Shown here: positions 1 to 9,297 of the stretch, one piece after another
Layout: each line of letters begins with the position of its first letter
Position numbering within the stretch: the stretch's first letter is position 1
Assembly: GCA_965224285.1 (NCBI GenBank)
Contig: OZ245043.1
Span: 3,224,001-3,288,000, forward strand
Source of the DNA: JAJCYK01 sp965224285
Lineage (GTDB): Bacteria > Bacteroidota > Bacteroidia > Cytophagales > Cyclobacteriaceae
Direction of reading: 5' to 3'
Length of the DNA: 64,000 nt
The notes under the pieces: generated by a model
Databases searched by the model: none
What the model saw: the letters and a program-made list of their open reading frames with translations, nothing else
Told to the model about the DNA's origin: nothing
Position numbers and translations under genes: made by a program

Positions 1-208
1 CTTTTACGATGGCAAGTCTAAGGTCCTTAGGGCCCTCGTATTCATGATCAATGGCAAACTGCACCGCCTCTTTGAGCTTATCCCCATCCAGATTTAATTC
101 TTGCGGGGTCTTCTGCTGCCATTCTCCAGGAGCTGGGAAATAGGCTGGTTGAGCCAATAGGCTCAGGCAGCAGCACCATAAGCTTGATATAGCCAGTAGC
201 TTTCTCAT
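1..208 (-). CDS. Serine hydrolase (class C beta-lactamase-like), N-terminal part only
   Basis: Only the first 69 codons lie in the window; the gene continues past the left edge. The ATG at 208 opens a hydrophobic signal peptide rich in Cys and Leu ending at Leu-Leu-Ala-Gln. A segment follows of the kind seen at the start of exported beta-lactamase-family serine hydrolases of Bacteroidota (Pro-Gly-Glu-Trp, then an Asp-Gly-Asp-Lys-Leu helix). The catalytic Ser-x-x-Lys motif would lie outside the window, so the assignment rests on N-terminal similarity alone. It lies 4 bp downstream of the DPP IV gene on the same strand, so the two are probably co-transcribed. Confidence 0.55.
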   Translation of the reverse strand, partial: MRKLLAISSLWCCCLSLLAQPAYFPAPGEWQQKTPQELNLDGDKLKEAVQFAIDHEYEGPKDLRLAIVK

Positions 209-212
209 GACG

Positions 213-2471
213 TCAATCTATTTCAGTTTGCATTTGGCCTTTAGCCCCAGGTTCAACATGTTCTTTCAGGAATTTAGTTAATAACCCAAACAGGTGCCTG
301 GAAGTATTCTCACCTTCTCTGATACTATGGGTGCGGTTGGGGTACGCCATGAACTGAAAATGCTTGTTGTGTCTGATTAGCTCATTGATCAGTTTTTCAC
401 TGTTTTGATAATGGACATTATCATCACCGGTACCGTGTATCAGCAGAAGATCGCCTTGTAAGTTATGCGCATGGGTAACTGGTGATCCCTTGATAAAATC
501 TTCCTTGGTTTCCCAGGGTACCCCCATATACCTTTCCTGATAGATATTATCGTAAAGTAACTGATCGGCTACCGGCGCAATGGACATACCAGCATGGTAG
601 ATCTCAGGATATTGAAACAACAGGTTGAGGGTCATAGAACCTCCTCCGCTCCATCCCCAAACGCCCACTCGATCCTGATCCACAAAAGGTTGCTCCAGCA
701 CCTTTTTCGCCCCCATGGCCTGGTCTCTGGCATTGATGGTGCCGATATTTCTGAATATACTTTTACGCCAATCACGGCCCTTGGGGCTGGGAGAGCCGCG
801 GTTGTCCATGGTAACCACCAGATAACCCTCTTGTGCCATCATATAATGCCATAACAGCCTGGTCCCCGCCCAGCGGTCACGGGCGGTTTGCCCGGCAGGC
901 TCCCCGTATACGTAAAACAACACCGGATAGGTTCTGTTAGGGTCAAAATCCGGCGGTTTTATCATGAAACCCTCCATGGTGATCTGGTCCTCCGTGGTAA
1001 CCGAAAAAAATTCCGCCGGTCGCCTATTAAGGGCCTCAAAATTTTCGTGCAACTCTTCATTATCCGCCAGTATCTGTAGGGCCTTGTGGTCAGGCAGGGT
1101 AACCAGCTCCACTATAGGTGGACGGTTGGCCGTAGAATAGGTGTGAAAGGCGAATTTACCATTGGGGGCTACCTCATACTGGTGATCACCCGGCTGGTCA
1201 TCTGGTGATAGTTTTTGTAAGCCGCCCCGGCCGTCCAGCCGGACCCGATACAGATATCGCTGGGTGGGATTTTCGGGGGAGGCAATAAAATAGACATAGC
1301 CACCGTCATCATCAATCAGCACTATGTTGATTACATCGTAATCTCCCTTGGTAATCAGCTTTTCCGCTCCGTCTTTAGTGGCTACGCGATAAAAATGATT
1401 CCACCCGTCTTTTTCGGAGAGCCAACTAAAGGCTTTACCGTCATCCAACCAGATCCAGTCATCGATTGCCCTTACCCAGGCCGCATCAGCGTCGGTGTAA
1501 AGATTTTCCACGGTGCCATTATCCAGGGAATATACCCAGATGCGGTTGGTATTTTGTTTTCGGGGTATTTGCTGCACCATCAAGGATTTGGAATCCGGCG
1601 CCCACATCATTCTTGGAAGATAATTCTGCTTCTTATCACCCGGGATGGGTAGCCATTGAGTTTCACCACCACTTGCGGAAATCACTCCGATGCGCACACT
1701 GCTGGGATCTTCTCCCACCTTGGGATATTGCACTGGAACGTTGAAGGGGTATAGAGAATCGGTAGAATTAATCATATAAAAATCCCTGATCTCAGTGGCG
1801 TCCACCTGCCAATAGGCAATATGCTCACCATCAGGGCTCCATCTGAAACCATCCCTGGCGCCAAATTCCTCTTCGTAGGCCCAATCAAAAGTGCCGTTGA
1901 TCAATCGCTCAGCACCATTACTGGTTAGGCTGTCGACCTTACCGGTTTCAAGATCCTCTACATATAGATTGTGTTTGCTGACGTAGGCTACCCGGGAGGC
2001 GTCCGGTGAAAACTTGGCAAACATCAGCGAAGATTCGTCAAAACCGGCGCCAACCTGTTTGAGGGCTCCTTTTTTGATATCCAGTACCCAATAATCACCC
2101 CGGGTATTCCTGCGCCATACTCGTTTAGAATTGGTAAAGATCAGCAATTTACGGTGTTGGTTTGACCATTGATAATCTTCTATCACTAAGGGATTATTCC
2201 ACCCTTCAGGGATCAACTGAATGCTTTCCACCAACAGGGAACGATCCCCGGAAACCGTTTGGTAGCGTACAATTTCCAAACTACCGGGATATTCCTGTGA
2301 GTATTCTAAAGTGGTATAAGCCTGCCCATCTTCAATCCACCTGGCAGGCCCAAATTGTTCTTCCTGGAAATCATTACTATTGAAGATGCGATCCAGGGTT
2401 AGCTGATCAGTTTGGGCCTGAACCATCAAACCGATCAACCCACTGTAGACTATAAATACTATTCTTTTCAT
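213..2471 (-). CDS. Dipeptidyl peptidase IV family protein (S9B), secreted
   Basis: 752 residues, the usual size for bacterial DPP IV. A signal peptide (residues 1-19, ending Val-Gln-Ala-Gln) precedes an N-terminal eight-bladed propeller domain. That domain carries the Trp-Ala-Tyr-Glu-Glu-Glu-Phe motif which in the family binds the free amino terminus of the substrate. The C-terminal alpha/beta hydrolase has the nucleophile Ser608 in Gly-Trp-Ser-Gly-Gly-Gly (family consensus GWSYGG, so Tyr is replaced by Gly), Asp683 in HGTGDDNVH and His715 in NRTHSI. By family knowledge it removes X-Pro or X-Ala dipeptides from peptides in the periplasm. The neighbouring tricorn-like protease suggests a peptide-scavenging function. 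Confidence 0.93.
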   Translation of the reverse strand: MKRIVFIVYSGLIGLMVQAQTDQLTLDRIFNSNDFQEEQFGPARWIEDGQAYTTLEYSQEYPGSLEIVRYQTVSGDRSLLVESIQLIPEGWNNPLVIEDYQWSNQHRKLLIFTNSKRVWRRNTRGDYWVLDIKKGALKQVGAGFDESSLMFAKFSPDASRVAYVSKHNLYVEDLETGKVDSLTSNGAERLINGTFDWAYEEEFGARDGFRWSPDGEHIAYWQVDATEIRDFYMINSTDSLYPFNVPVQYPKVGEDPSSVRIGVISASGGETQWLPIPGDKKQNYLPRMMWAPDSKSLMVQQIPRKQNTNRIWVYSLDNGTVENLYTDADAAWVRAIDDWIWLDDGKAFSWLSEKDGWNHFYRVATKDGAEKLITKGDYDVINIVLIDDDGGYVYFIASPENPTQRYLYRVRLDGRGGLQKLSPDDQPGDHQYEVAPNGKFAFHTYSTANRPPIVELVTLPDHKALQILADNEELHENFEALNRRPAEFFSVTTEDQITMEGFMIKPPDFDPNRTYPVLFYVYGEPAGQTARDRWAGTRLLWHYMMAQEGYLVVTMDNRGSPSPKGRDWRKSIFRNIGTINARDQAMGAKKVLEQPFVDQDRVGVWGWSGGGSMTLNLLFQYPEIYHAGMSIAPVADQLLYDNIYQERYMGVPWETKEDFIKGSPVTHAHNLQGDLLLIHGTGDDNVHYQNSEKLINELIRHNKHFQFMAYPNRTHSIREGENTSRHLFGLLTKFLKEHVEPGAKGQMQTEID

Positions 2472-2584
2472 GGTTTAGTTGTCAGGAAATTTGGGAATGA
2501 TTTATGGTTGATAAACTTTAAAAATATAGAAAAATGCTCAAAGATTAATGCATGGCGGATCAGGAGCCTTGAATAGGACTCCAA

Positions 2585-5500
2585 TCAGTCATTCAATAGT
2601 TCCTCCACGGCGGCTTCCAGCTGTTGATCTCTTCCCGCCACCATCTCCCCCGGCTCATTCTCCACCCGGATATCAGGCTCCATTTGGTTGTTTTCCAGAA
2701 ACTTTCCATCCGGAGCACGCCACCCACCCATGGGAATGCCAAAATATAGGGTAGGGTCAATCTGGGTCTCCCACCATACAAAGGTGCCTGTCCCAGGTAC
2801 CGGCATTCCCAGAGTATTTCCCACCTCCTTTATTTTATAGGCCATAGGAAAAAGATGAGCATCGGAGTAGTTGCTTTCACCCATGATCACAATGGAGGGC
2901 TTGTTCCATCGGTTCATCGGTTGAGAGCCCACATATTGTCCATGAGGGATGATATCCAGGTATGATTTGCCATTTAAAAAATCGGAAAGTACGTCATGTA
3001 AATTACCACCACCGTTGAAACGGGTGTCCACTACCAAGGCCTTAGCGGATACATGTTTACCGAGGGCGTCCTCAATGACTGTGCGCATACTGGCATCATT
3101 CATCCCCCGCACATGCACATAGCCCACTTCTCCATGGGAAAGTTGTTCGGTTTGCTCACGGCGGCTTTTAACCCATCGTTGGTAAAGCAATTGTTGTTCC
3201 TGGTTCAGGGAAATCGGGATCACCTGCTCTTGCCAGCGTTGTCCGGAGCTGGGGTCATGCAGGGAAAGCAGTACTGGCTTTTTTTCTTTTCTGTTTAGCA
3301 GTTTATAATGATCCAGGTCAGGGGTCAGCGCAGTACCGTCTATACTTTCAATTATATGGCCGCTTTTAGCCTTGTTTTTAGCATTGTCCATTGGCCCTCC
3401 TGACAAAACCTCGGCGATCATTATCCCGTTCCCAGCATGCCCGTAATCTATTAAAACTCCCAGGGAGGCAGTGGCGTCGGCATTTTCAGGGTTATGCCGG
3501 TACCCGCTGCCGGTGTGGGAAGCATTTAGCTCTCCAAGCATTTCGCTTAGCATTTCCGCGAAATCATAATTATTGTTGATGTGAGGCAGAAAGGGGCGGT
3601 ATTGTTGATAATAAAAGTCCCAATCGACCCCCTGCAGATCGACTACGTAAAACTTTTCTCTCAGCTGCCTCCAGCTATGATCGAATATATACTCCCTCTC
3701 CAAATCCCGTTTAAGCACCATCTCCCCCTTGATCTCAATATCCTTGATCTTTCCGCCTTCGATTTCCACGGTTTTAGGCTTACCATCCGCCAGGACCAGT
3801 AAAAATTTACCATCTTTACTCAACTGCATTTCAGCCTCCTCCGCGTTGATTTTGGCCAAGCGTTCGGTTTTCTTGGTACGCAACTCGGTCTTCCAGATAT
3901 CATACTTTCCTTCAAACTTGGTCAGGTAGTACAGTGATTCACCATCGTCAGAAAGGATCCAATCCGTTGCTTCTGATGTATGGGCAGTCAGCCTTTTCTT
4001 TCTTTCCGTAAGCCTGTCAAAGTCAATCGTAATGGGAGGAATGACTTGTGGTTTATCCTTTTCGCCCTCCTTCTTTTCCCCTTCCCCTTCCTCTTTCTTC
4101 TCCTCTTCCTCCTTGATTAATTGGTATTCCTCCTGGGTCAGATGGAAGCGGTCATAGGCGTTTTTGGTAAAGAATAAGGCGTAAACATCCCCATTCCTGC
4201 TCCAGCCATTTTCACCCCGGAGGCCCTCACGGTCGGAGCCCCAGATCATCATGCTGCCATCCTGGGACCATTTCGGCATCACATCGTCGTAGCCGCTTTC
4301 GGTAATATTGCGAAGCTGTCCTGTTCCGGAACTGGCGATCAAGCCTACCTCAGTGAAAAATATGCGCTCTTTATGACCAAATTGCACTAAGAACCAACTC
4401 CCGTCCGGCGACCATTGGTACCATTGGTCACCATCTGAGTAGCTGTAATTATGTGCCCCGGGAAGAATTTCTCTCACCGCTCTTGTTTGTAAGTTTAATA
4501 CCTTGAGGGTCACCCGGTCCTCCAGAAATGCCACCTCCTGGCCGTCGGGAGAATAGCTGGGCTGAAATTCCTCTTTGGGTGTTGACCATAATTCTTCCTC
4601 CTTGAGCACCGTGGATTTGTAAAAATAATTTTCATCATCCCTGGTTAGCGAAGTTTGATAGAGGTCCCAACTATTCTGCACCTCCCGGGCATAAAGCAGC
4701 GATCTTCCATCAGGGCTAAAGCTTACGGATCGCTCCTGCCAGGGAGTGTCGGTAATTCGTTTGGTAGTGCCCGCTTCCAGGCTGCTCACAAATATTTCTC
4801 CCCTGAATATGTAAGCGAACTCTTTGTCATTGGGAGAAAGTGAGACCTCGGTTATATCTTTATTTACCGGAACGATCTTAGGTAAAGTACTCAGGCCGTC
4901 ATAAGGGATTTCAACCTCAATCTTCTCCGGTGAGTTTCCAGGAACTAAAGTATAAAGATCACCATGATAGCTAAAGCAAAGCACATTTTCACTCGAGCTG
5001 GTGAGGAAACGTACTGGATGATCTTCGAATGTGGTAAGGGCTGTGGATTGGCTAGGATTGGATAAGGAACTTTGAAATACATTGAATGAGCCGTTCTCTT
5101 CACTGAGATAGTAATAGATGTCCCCCTCGGATGAAAATACCGGATTACGATCTTCCCCTTCAAAATTACTGAGTTTCTGGTATTTGGATGATGCTATATC
5201 ATAAAGCCATACGTCCCTGGTTACGGATGATATATGGTGTTTTCGCCACTGGTTTTCATAACCTTTAATATCGTGGTAAATTAACTTTGAACCGTCTGCG
5301 TTGAAGTTGGCCCGAAAAGCAGGGGTGGTCAATAATTGTGATACCCGCCCCCCTTCTACCGGCACCTGATACAATTCTGTCATCAAACCTGTAGGAAATT
5401 GTACATGGTCTGAGTGGTCTTGCCTTACCGCACTGAAAATAATATTTTGATGATCTACGGTGAAGTCGGAAGGGATCTCGGCATTGGAATGGTAGGTGAG

Positions 5501-5830
5501 CCTCCTGGCCTCTCCACCGCTTGCCGGCATAATGAAAACATCAAAATTCCCAAAACGGTCCGAGGCAAAAGCCAATGACTTGCCATCACGACTCCATACC
5601 GCCTTGAATTCATAGCTTTCGCTTAAAGTAAGAGGCACCGCTTTACCACCTTCAATACCCACTAGGTAGATGTTCCCTTTATAATTGAAGGCGATGGATT
5701 TTCCATCGGGGGAAATTGCCGGATAACGCAGCCACCGGGCATTAGATGAATCCTGGCATATTAGATCTGGGTTGGAATTAATTCCCAGCACGAAGCATAA
5801 GAAGATTATTTTGGAGAATTGGCGCATCAT
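2585..5830 (-). CDS. Tricorn-protease-like S41 peptidase, exported
   Basis: 1081 residues with an N-terminal signal peptide (residues 1-25). Two blocks of WD40/TolB-like propeller repeats follow, recognisable by repeated SPDGKSIAF-type motifs up to about residue 560. Next come a highly charged Glu/Lys-rich linker (about residues 568-595), a second propeller portion, a PDZ-like region, and a C-terminal S41 domain with VDTRFNGGG and the active-site segment GESNYSDAHLFP, whose Ser is the expected nucleophile. This is the arrangement of bacterial tricorn homologues, which degrade oligopeptides. It is followed by DPP IV with a gap of about 110 bp; the two have complementary roles. Confidence 0.92.
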   Translation of the reverse strand: MMRQFSKIIFLCFVLGINSNPDLICQDSSNARWLRYPAISPDGKSIAFNYKGNIYLVGIEGGKAVPLTLSESYEFKAVWSRDGKSLAFASDRFGNFDVFIMPASGGEARRLTYHSNAEIPSDFTVDHQNIIFSAVRQDHSDHVQFPTGLMTELYQVPVEGGRVSQLLTTPAFRANFNADGSKLIYHDIKGYENQWRKHHISSVTRDVWLYDIASSKYQKLSNFEGEDRNPVFSSEGDIYYYLSEENGSFNVFQSSLSNPSQSTALTTFEDHPVRFLTSSSENVLCFSYHGDLYTLVPGNSPEKIEVEIPYDGLSTLPKIVPVNKDITEVSLSPNDKEFAYIFRGEIFVSSLEAGTTKRITDTPWQERSVSFSPDGRSLLYAREVQNSWDLYQTSLTRDDENYFYKSTVLKEEELWSTPKEEFQPSYSPDGQEVAFLEDRVTLKVLNLQTRAVREILPGAHNYSYSDGDQWYQWSPDGSWFLVQFGHKERIFFTEVGLIASSGTGQLRNITESGYDDVMPKWSQDGSMMIWGSDREGLRGENGWSRNGDVYALFFTKNAYDRFHLTQEEYQLIKEEEEKKEEGEGEKKEGEKDKPQVIPPITIDFDRLTERKKRLTAHTSEATDWILSDDGESLYYLTKFEGKYDIWKTELRTKKTERLAKINAEEAEMQLSKDGKFLLVLADGKPKTVEIEGGKIKDIEIKGEMVLKRDLEREYIFDHSWRQLREKFYVVDLQGVDWDFYYQQYRPFLPHINNNYDFAEMLSEMLGELNASHTGSGYRHNPENADATASLGVLIDYGHAGNGIMIAEVLSGGPMDNAKNKAKSGHIIESIDGTALTPDLDHYKLLNRKEKKPVLLSLHDPSSGQRWQEQVIPISLNQEQQLLYQRWVKSRREQTEQLSHGEVGYVHVRGMNDASMRTVIEDALGKHVSAKALVVDTRFNGGGNLHDVLSDFLNGKSYLDIIPHGQYVGSQPMNRWNKPSIVIMGESNYSDAHLFPMAYKIKEVGNTLGMPVPGTGTFVWWETQIDPTLYFGIPMGGWRAPDGKFLENNQMEPDIRVENEPGEMVAGRDQQLEAAVEELLND

Positions 5831-5870
5831 TAGGCTAATGTTGTTTTACTTCCCTAAGATAGGATATTGT

Positions 5871-6416
5871 TCAACTTTTACCAGTCCGGCAGGCGACCGC
5901 CTTTAGGATCTGATGCTTGTGATGCTTAAAGTGTGCGTGGAAAAAAGATAACATTCCTTCCAAAGACATCCTGCCAGTTAAGGGATGTTTATATACTTCC
6001 CGATGCAGATACTTTTCCGGCAGGTCAAGCAGAAAATCCTTCAGTTGCTGACGCTGGGCTATCCATCTCTCCAACACAGATTGCAGGTTGTCTTCTTGTG
6101 GAAGATACTCAGTACCGAATCCTTTAGGAGCCTTAACCTTTATGGGAAAGTATAAGGAATAACAAAGTAATGCGCTGCGCAGGTAGGTTTTAAGGCCCAC
6201 CGGAGGAAGATCAGGATCGAAACTCAATTTTTTTTGACAATACTTCAGAGAGCCCGACTCTGCCAGCATTAAGTGATTCATAATTTGAGCCGCTGACCAT
6301 TTGTCTGGGGCTGGTGATGAATTGAATTGCTCATGAGTGATTCCTTGAAGCTGATTAACAAGCTTATCGAGTTCCCCATTTAGGATTTCAAGCTTTTTAC
6401 TTAAAGACCGGTTCAT
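5871..6416 (-). CDS. DinB-family four-helix protein
   Basis: 181 residues with no signal peptide. The DinB/YfiT-like metal-binding helical bundle is indicated by the conserved first-helix region around SAAQIMNHLMLAE (one metal His) and the C-terminal HAHFKHHKHQI segment (the remaining His residues). DinB-fold proteins are often thiol transferases or uncharacterised metalloproteins; the substrate here is unknown. It lies 41 bp upstream of the tricorn-like gene on the same strand and could share its transcript. It is one of three DinB-like genes in the window, with those at 51338 and 61115. Confidence 0.82.
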   Translation of the reverse strand: MNRSLSKKLEILNGELDKLVNQLQGITHEQFNSSPAPDKWSAAQIMNHLMLAESGSLKYCQKKLSFDPDLPPVGLKTYLRSALLCYSLYFPIKVKAPKGFGTEYLPQEDNLQSVLERWIAQRQQLKDFLLDLPEKYLHREVYKHPLTGRMSLEGMLSFFHAHFKHHKHQILKAVACRTGKS

Positions 6417-6550
6417 GCAGGGTATAAAGATAGTGTTTTTTGATGCGTGAGTTTAATGCGGTTGTCAGTTTGCTTAACCACAATTTTAATTTGAGTTAAT
6501 TTCTTACTATTATCTAATCAAAAAATTTCGAGAAGCCTAAGTTCGATTCT

Positions 6551-7681
6551 ATGAAACCACTCAGCTTAACATTTATCTGCCTCATATTCAGCCATCCCTC
6601 GTTCGGTCAGTCAGGTGGGCCATCGAGCCATGACCGGATTATCAGTTTTCCGGACATCCCAGGCTATCAAACCCTGTTGTGTGACCTGCACCAGCACACT
6701 GTCTTTTCAGATGGCAGCGTGTGGCCTACTATCCGGGTGCAGGAAGCGCTCAAAGATGGACTAGATGCCATAGCAGTAACTGAACATCTTGAGTACCAAC
6801 CTCATAAGGAAGATATACCCCACCCCGACCGTAACCGGGCCTACGAAATAGAAAGTAAATCTGCCTCCAATACGGAGCTGTTGATTATTAAGGGCTCAGA
6901 AATTACCCGTGATATGCCCCCCGGTCACAGCAATGCTATTTTTCTACAAGATGCCAACGCCCTGCTCAAGGATGATTACCTGGAAGTATTCAGGGAGGCC
7001 AAAAGACAACAGGCCTTTGTCTTTTGGAATCATCCCCATTGGCACGCTCAGACCCCCTCCGCCATGGTAGAATTAACAGACGTCCACCGCCAATTGATCA
7101 GTGAAGGTTTACTGCATGGGATTGAAGTTGTGAATGAACATACCTATTCAGAGGAAGCTTTGCAGATCTGTCTGGATAATGATCTTACCATATTAGGGAC
7201 TTCCGACATCCATGGTTTGATTGATTGGGACTATCAAGTCCCCTTGGGAGGACACAGGCCGGTTACCTTAGCTTTTGCCAGAGAAAAAACACTTTCCAGC
7301 CTTAAGGAGGCCTTATTTGAGGGTCGGACTGCGGTTTGGTTTCACAACGATCTCATCGGAAAGGATGAGTTTATGAAACCCCTGATTGAAGCATGCTTAT
7401 CAATTGAGGAGGCCAGTTATCTTAACAACAGCTCGGTTCTATCATTGCAGATAGCCAATAATTCAGATGTGAATTTTATGCTGGAAAACCTCAGTGATTA
7501 TACCCTACATGCCAATTCACACATTTTTACCGTGCCACCACATGAGACCACGAAAATATTGGTTAAAACTCGTGAGACTTTGAGCGGTGAATTTAGTTTA
7601 AAGTTAAAAGTTTTAAACGCCATCACTGCGCCTAAAACTCATCCAGAAATTGAATTAAAGGTTCAGATCGCAGAGCAATAG
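6551..7681 (+). CDS. PHP-domain metal-dependent phosphoesterase, secreted
   Basis: 376 residues with a signal peptide of about 20 residues ending Ser-Phe-Gly-Gln. The PHP metal site is intact: His47-x-His49 with Asp54 (DLHQHTVFSDG), Glu78-His79, Glu117, His126, His161/His163 in WNHPHWH, and TSDIHG near residue 225. The last 100 residues form a beta-rich tail like that of exported Bacteroidota PHP proteins. PHP enzymes hydrolyse phosphoesters with two or three metals; the exported location suggests scavenging of phosphate from organic phosphoesters, but the substrate is unknown. It is a single gene facing away from the minus-strand proteases. Confidence 0.88.
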   Translation: MKPLSLTFICLIFSHPSFGQSGGPSSHDRIISFPDIPGYQTLLCDLHQHTVFSDGSVWPTIRVQEALKDGLDAIAVTEHLEYQPHKEDIPHPDRNRAYEIESKSASNTELLIIKGSEITRDMPPGHSNAIFLQDANALLKDDYLEVFREAKRQQAFVFWNHPHWHAQTPSAMVELTDVHRQLISEGLLHGIEVVNEHTYSEEALQICLDNDLTILGTSDIHGLIDWDYQVPLGGHRPVTLAFAREKTLSSLKEALFEGRTAVWFHNDLIGKDEFMKPLIEACLSIEEASYLNNSSVLSLQIANNSDVNFMLENLSDYTLHANSHIFTVPPHETTKILVKTRETLSGEFSLKLKVLNAITAPKTHPEIELKVQIAEQ

Positions 7682-7734
7682 GTCTTTATCTTGCTTGATA
7701 ACCACCAGAGGGGTTATTGCGCGAGAATAAAAGC

Positions 7735-7757
7735 AATCCCATTCGAGCGATGGGATT
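7735..7757. repeat. 8-bp perfect hairpin carrying the GCAATCCC repeat motif
   Basis: AATCCCAT and ATGGGATT are separated by 7 bases, about 55 bp after the stop of the PHP gene. There is no T-run after it, so a terminator role is uncertain. The left arm shares the GCAATCCCATTC string with the copy at 8105-8116. Confidence 0.6.
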
Positions 7758-7784
7758 CACTTATATAAGTCTTAGGTTTTTATA

Positions 7785-7820
7785 GGTCTTAGGTTTTAAA
7801 AGCCAACCTCCCACATCTGG
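7785..7820 (+). repeat. 36-bp direct repeat, copy 1
   Basis: It runs from GGTCTTAGG to CCCACATCTGG and matches 8292-8327 with three mismatches. It is preceded by a partial tandem copy of GTCTTAGGTTTT at 7770. Confidence 0.75.
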
Positions 7821-8083
7821 TTTAAGTTTAGCTTGCGTAACTTAAGCCGAAAAACAGATCTAATTTCAGGTTGTTATTAGGATAAGACCTCATAAATCTC
7901 ATCATCAAAGCGGATTAGGTTCCAAACTTAATCCAGGTATCAGGGTGATATGAATAAGCCATAGTTGTTGATGTATTGTTCATCTGGAGGTGCGATCAAT
8001 AGTTAATATACTATAGCCGTCACTCGAAATATCAGAGTGACAGAGTTAGGTAAACAGTTTAAAATCAGAAACTTACCATATAG

Positions 8084-8112
8084 CGTCATTGCGAACGAAG
8101 TGAAGCAATCCC
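8084..8112 (+). repeat. Dispersed intergenic repeat (CGTCATTGCGAACGAAG type), forward copy
   Basis: This is the CGTCATTGCGAnCGAAGnGAAGCAATCCC type of short repeat that I know from intergenic regions of many Bacteroidota. The reversed copy lies at 8326-8359, and a degenerate reversed copy (AGATTGCTTC...) starts at 8161. Confidence 0.65.
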
Positions 8113-8181
8113 ATTCAGGAGTTAGAGGTATCTAACAAAATACGGATTACGCTGCTAAGCAGATTGCTTCATCTTTGCGCT

Positions 8182-8201
8182 CTTCCCAATGAACTGGGAA
8201 G
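8182..8201. repeat. 7-bp hairpin
   Basis: CTTCCCA and TGGGAAG are separated by 6 bases (left arm from 8182, right arm 8195-8201). It is part of the same repeat block; no function can be assigned. Confidence 0.5.
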
Positions 8202-8291
8202 CGGGCGAATGCTTTAAACTTCATGAATAACCAGCAGAAGGTCGTTTCGAACAAAGTGAATCTGATTCAAGCGATTGGCTTCACATATAAT

Positions 8292-8327
8292 GGTCTTAGG
8301 TTTCAAACGCCGACCTCCCACATCTGG
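8292..8327 (+). repeat. 36-bp direct repeat, copy 2
   Basis: Same as 7785-7820 with three substitutions; both copies sit next to GCAATCCC/GGGATTGC motifs, so the repeat unit may be larger and degenerate. Confidence 0.75.
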
Positions 8328-8359
8328 GATTGCCTCTTCGCTACGCTCATGGCAATGAC
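8326..8359 (-). repeat. Dispersed intergenic repeat, reversed copy
   Basis: On the minus strand it reads GTCATTGCCATGAGCGTAGC followed by GAAGAGGCAATCCC, an inverted and slightly expanded counterpart of 8084-8112. The pair could form a long stem in a transcript. Confidence 0.65.
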
Positions 8360-8523
8360 TTTCAATTGGGATTATCCCAATCCAATGGCCGCGTCAGTTT
8401 CATGGTATTTCACTAGAAAACAGCTTAACTATTAACCAAAGGTCATCCCAGTTTGTGTGTTTAGAAGCAAAATATTCAACTTCGAAATGATGGCTGCTCG
8501 GTGTCTTTATACCAACATAAACT

Positions 8524-9261
8524 CTAGTTGCCAGGTTGGAAAAGGTCGATTGTATATTCCAGCAATTCGGGACCACCATATGAGCCGTGCCCGGGGATTA
8601 CTACTTTAGGCTTAAATCGAGTTGCTACCTTTGATACTGTTTCGGACCATTTATCCACATTGGCATCCTCCAGATTGCCTTTCCCCGAATTCAGTGATTT
8701 GACCATACAACCACCGAATAACACATTTTCAGAAGGAATGTAAACCACCACATTATCCGGACTATGAGCCTCACCTAAATAGGCAGCTATAACCGGTTTC
8801 CCTGCTACCTCAAGTGCTAATGAATAGCTGAACGTCCGCCTGGGAGGCACTGCGGATGATTTTTTTGCCAGGCCGGGAGTAAGCTGGTGCGCATAGCTGG
8901 GAATTCCCAGTTCATGGAACACCTCCAGCCCTCCCAAACAATCCTCATGAAAGTGCGTTACCACTATCCCGGTAATTTCCAGGTCCCTTTTACTCAACCA
9001 ATCTATTAATAGTCCGCTGTTGTGGGAGTTAACAGGAGTATCCGCCAGAAGCGCCTGGCCACTATTTAGATAAAGCAGGCCATTACAGCCAAAAGTACCA
9101 TAGGGCTCCAGGGTCATGTCAGATTGATGGATCCAGGTGTTGGAGGAAATTTGGATCAGACGAAACTCCGAGGTCAGTTCAACCGTATCCTGTGCCGGAA
9201 GTATGGTTACAGAAACCCAAAGCAGGGCAAAAGAACACCACCTTATTAGAACTGCCATCAA
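8524..9261 (-). CDS. Subclass B1-type metallo-beta-lactamase fold hydrolase, secreted
   Basis: 245 residues with a signal peptide (about 1-23, ending Leu-Pro-Ala-Gln). All six subclass B1 zinc ligands are present in order: His103-x-His105-x-Asp107 (THFHEDCLGG), His166 (GEAHSPDN), Cys185 in GGCMVKS and His225 in PGHG. Lys188 follows the Cys, as in B1 enzymes where the equivalent Lys contacts the substrate carboxylate. Length and motifs fit a true B1 enzyme such as those found on Bacteroidota chromosomes, although activity on beta-lactams cannot be read from sequence. It is the last gene of a long minus-strand run, 36 bp after the DUF3179 gene. Confidence 0.87.
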   Translation of the reverse strand: MMAVLIRWCSFALLWVSVTILPAQDTVELTSEFRLIQISSNTWIHQSDMTLEPYGTFGCNGLLYLNSGQALLADTPVNSHNSGLLIDWLSKRDLEITGIVVTHFHEDCLGGLEVFHELGIPSYAHQLTPGLAKKSSAVPPRRTFSYSLALEVAGKPVIAAYLGEAHSPDNVVVYIPSENVLFGGCMVKSLNSGKGNLEDANVDKWSETVSKVATRFKPKVVIPGHGSYGGPELLEYTIDLFQPGN

Positions 9262-9297
9262 GTAGAGTTGTCCAGAAAGCGATAAAAATAATGGATC

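Larger units (their letters stand above)
7682..8523. other. Repeat-rich intergenic region
   Basis: About 840 bp without a convincing gene. It holds a hairpin at 7735-7757, a 36-bp direct repeat pair (7785-7820 and 8292-8327), copies in both orientations of a short repeat of the form GTCATTGC...GAAG...GCAATCCC (8084-8112 and, reversed, 8326-8359) and another hairpin at 8182-8201. A 70-codon frame at 8223-8435 lies across these repeats and is probably not a gene. Confidence 0.7.

Noticed and set aside
8223..8435. 70-codon plus-strand frame
   Set aside because: It runs through the dispersed repeats, ends in repeat sequence and has no domain signal.
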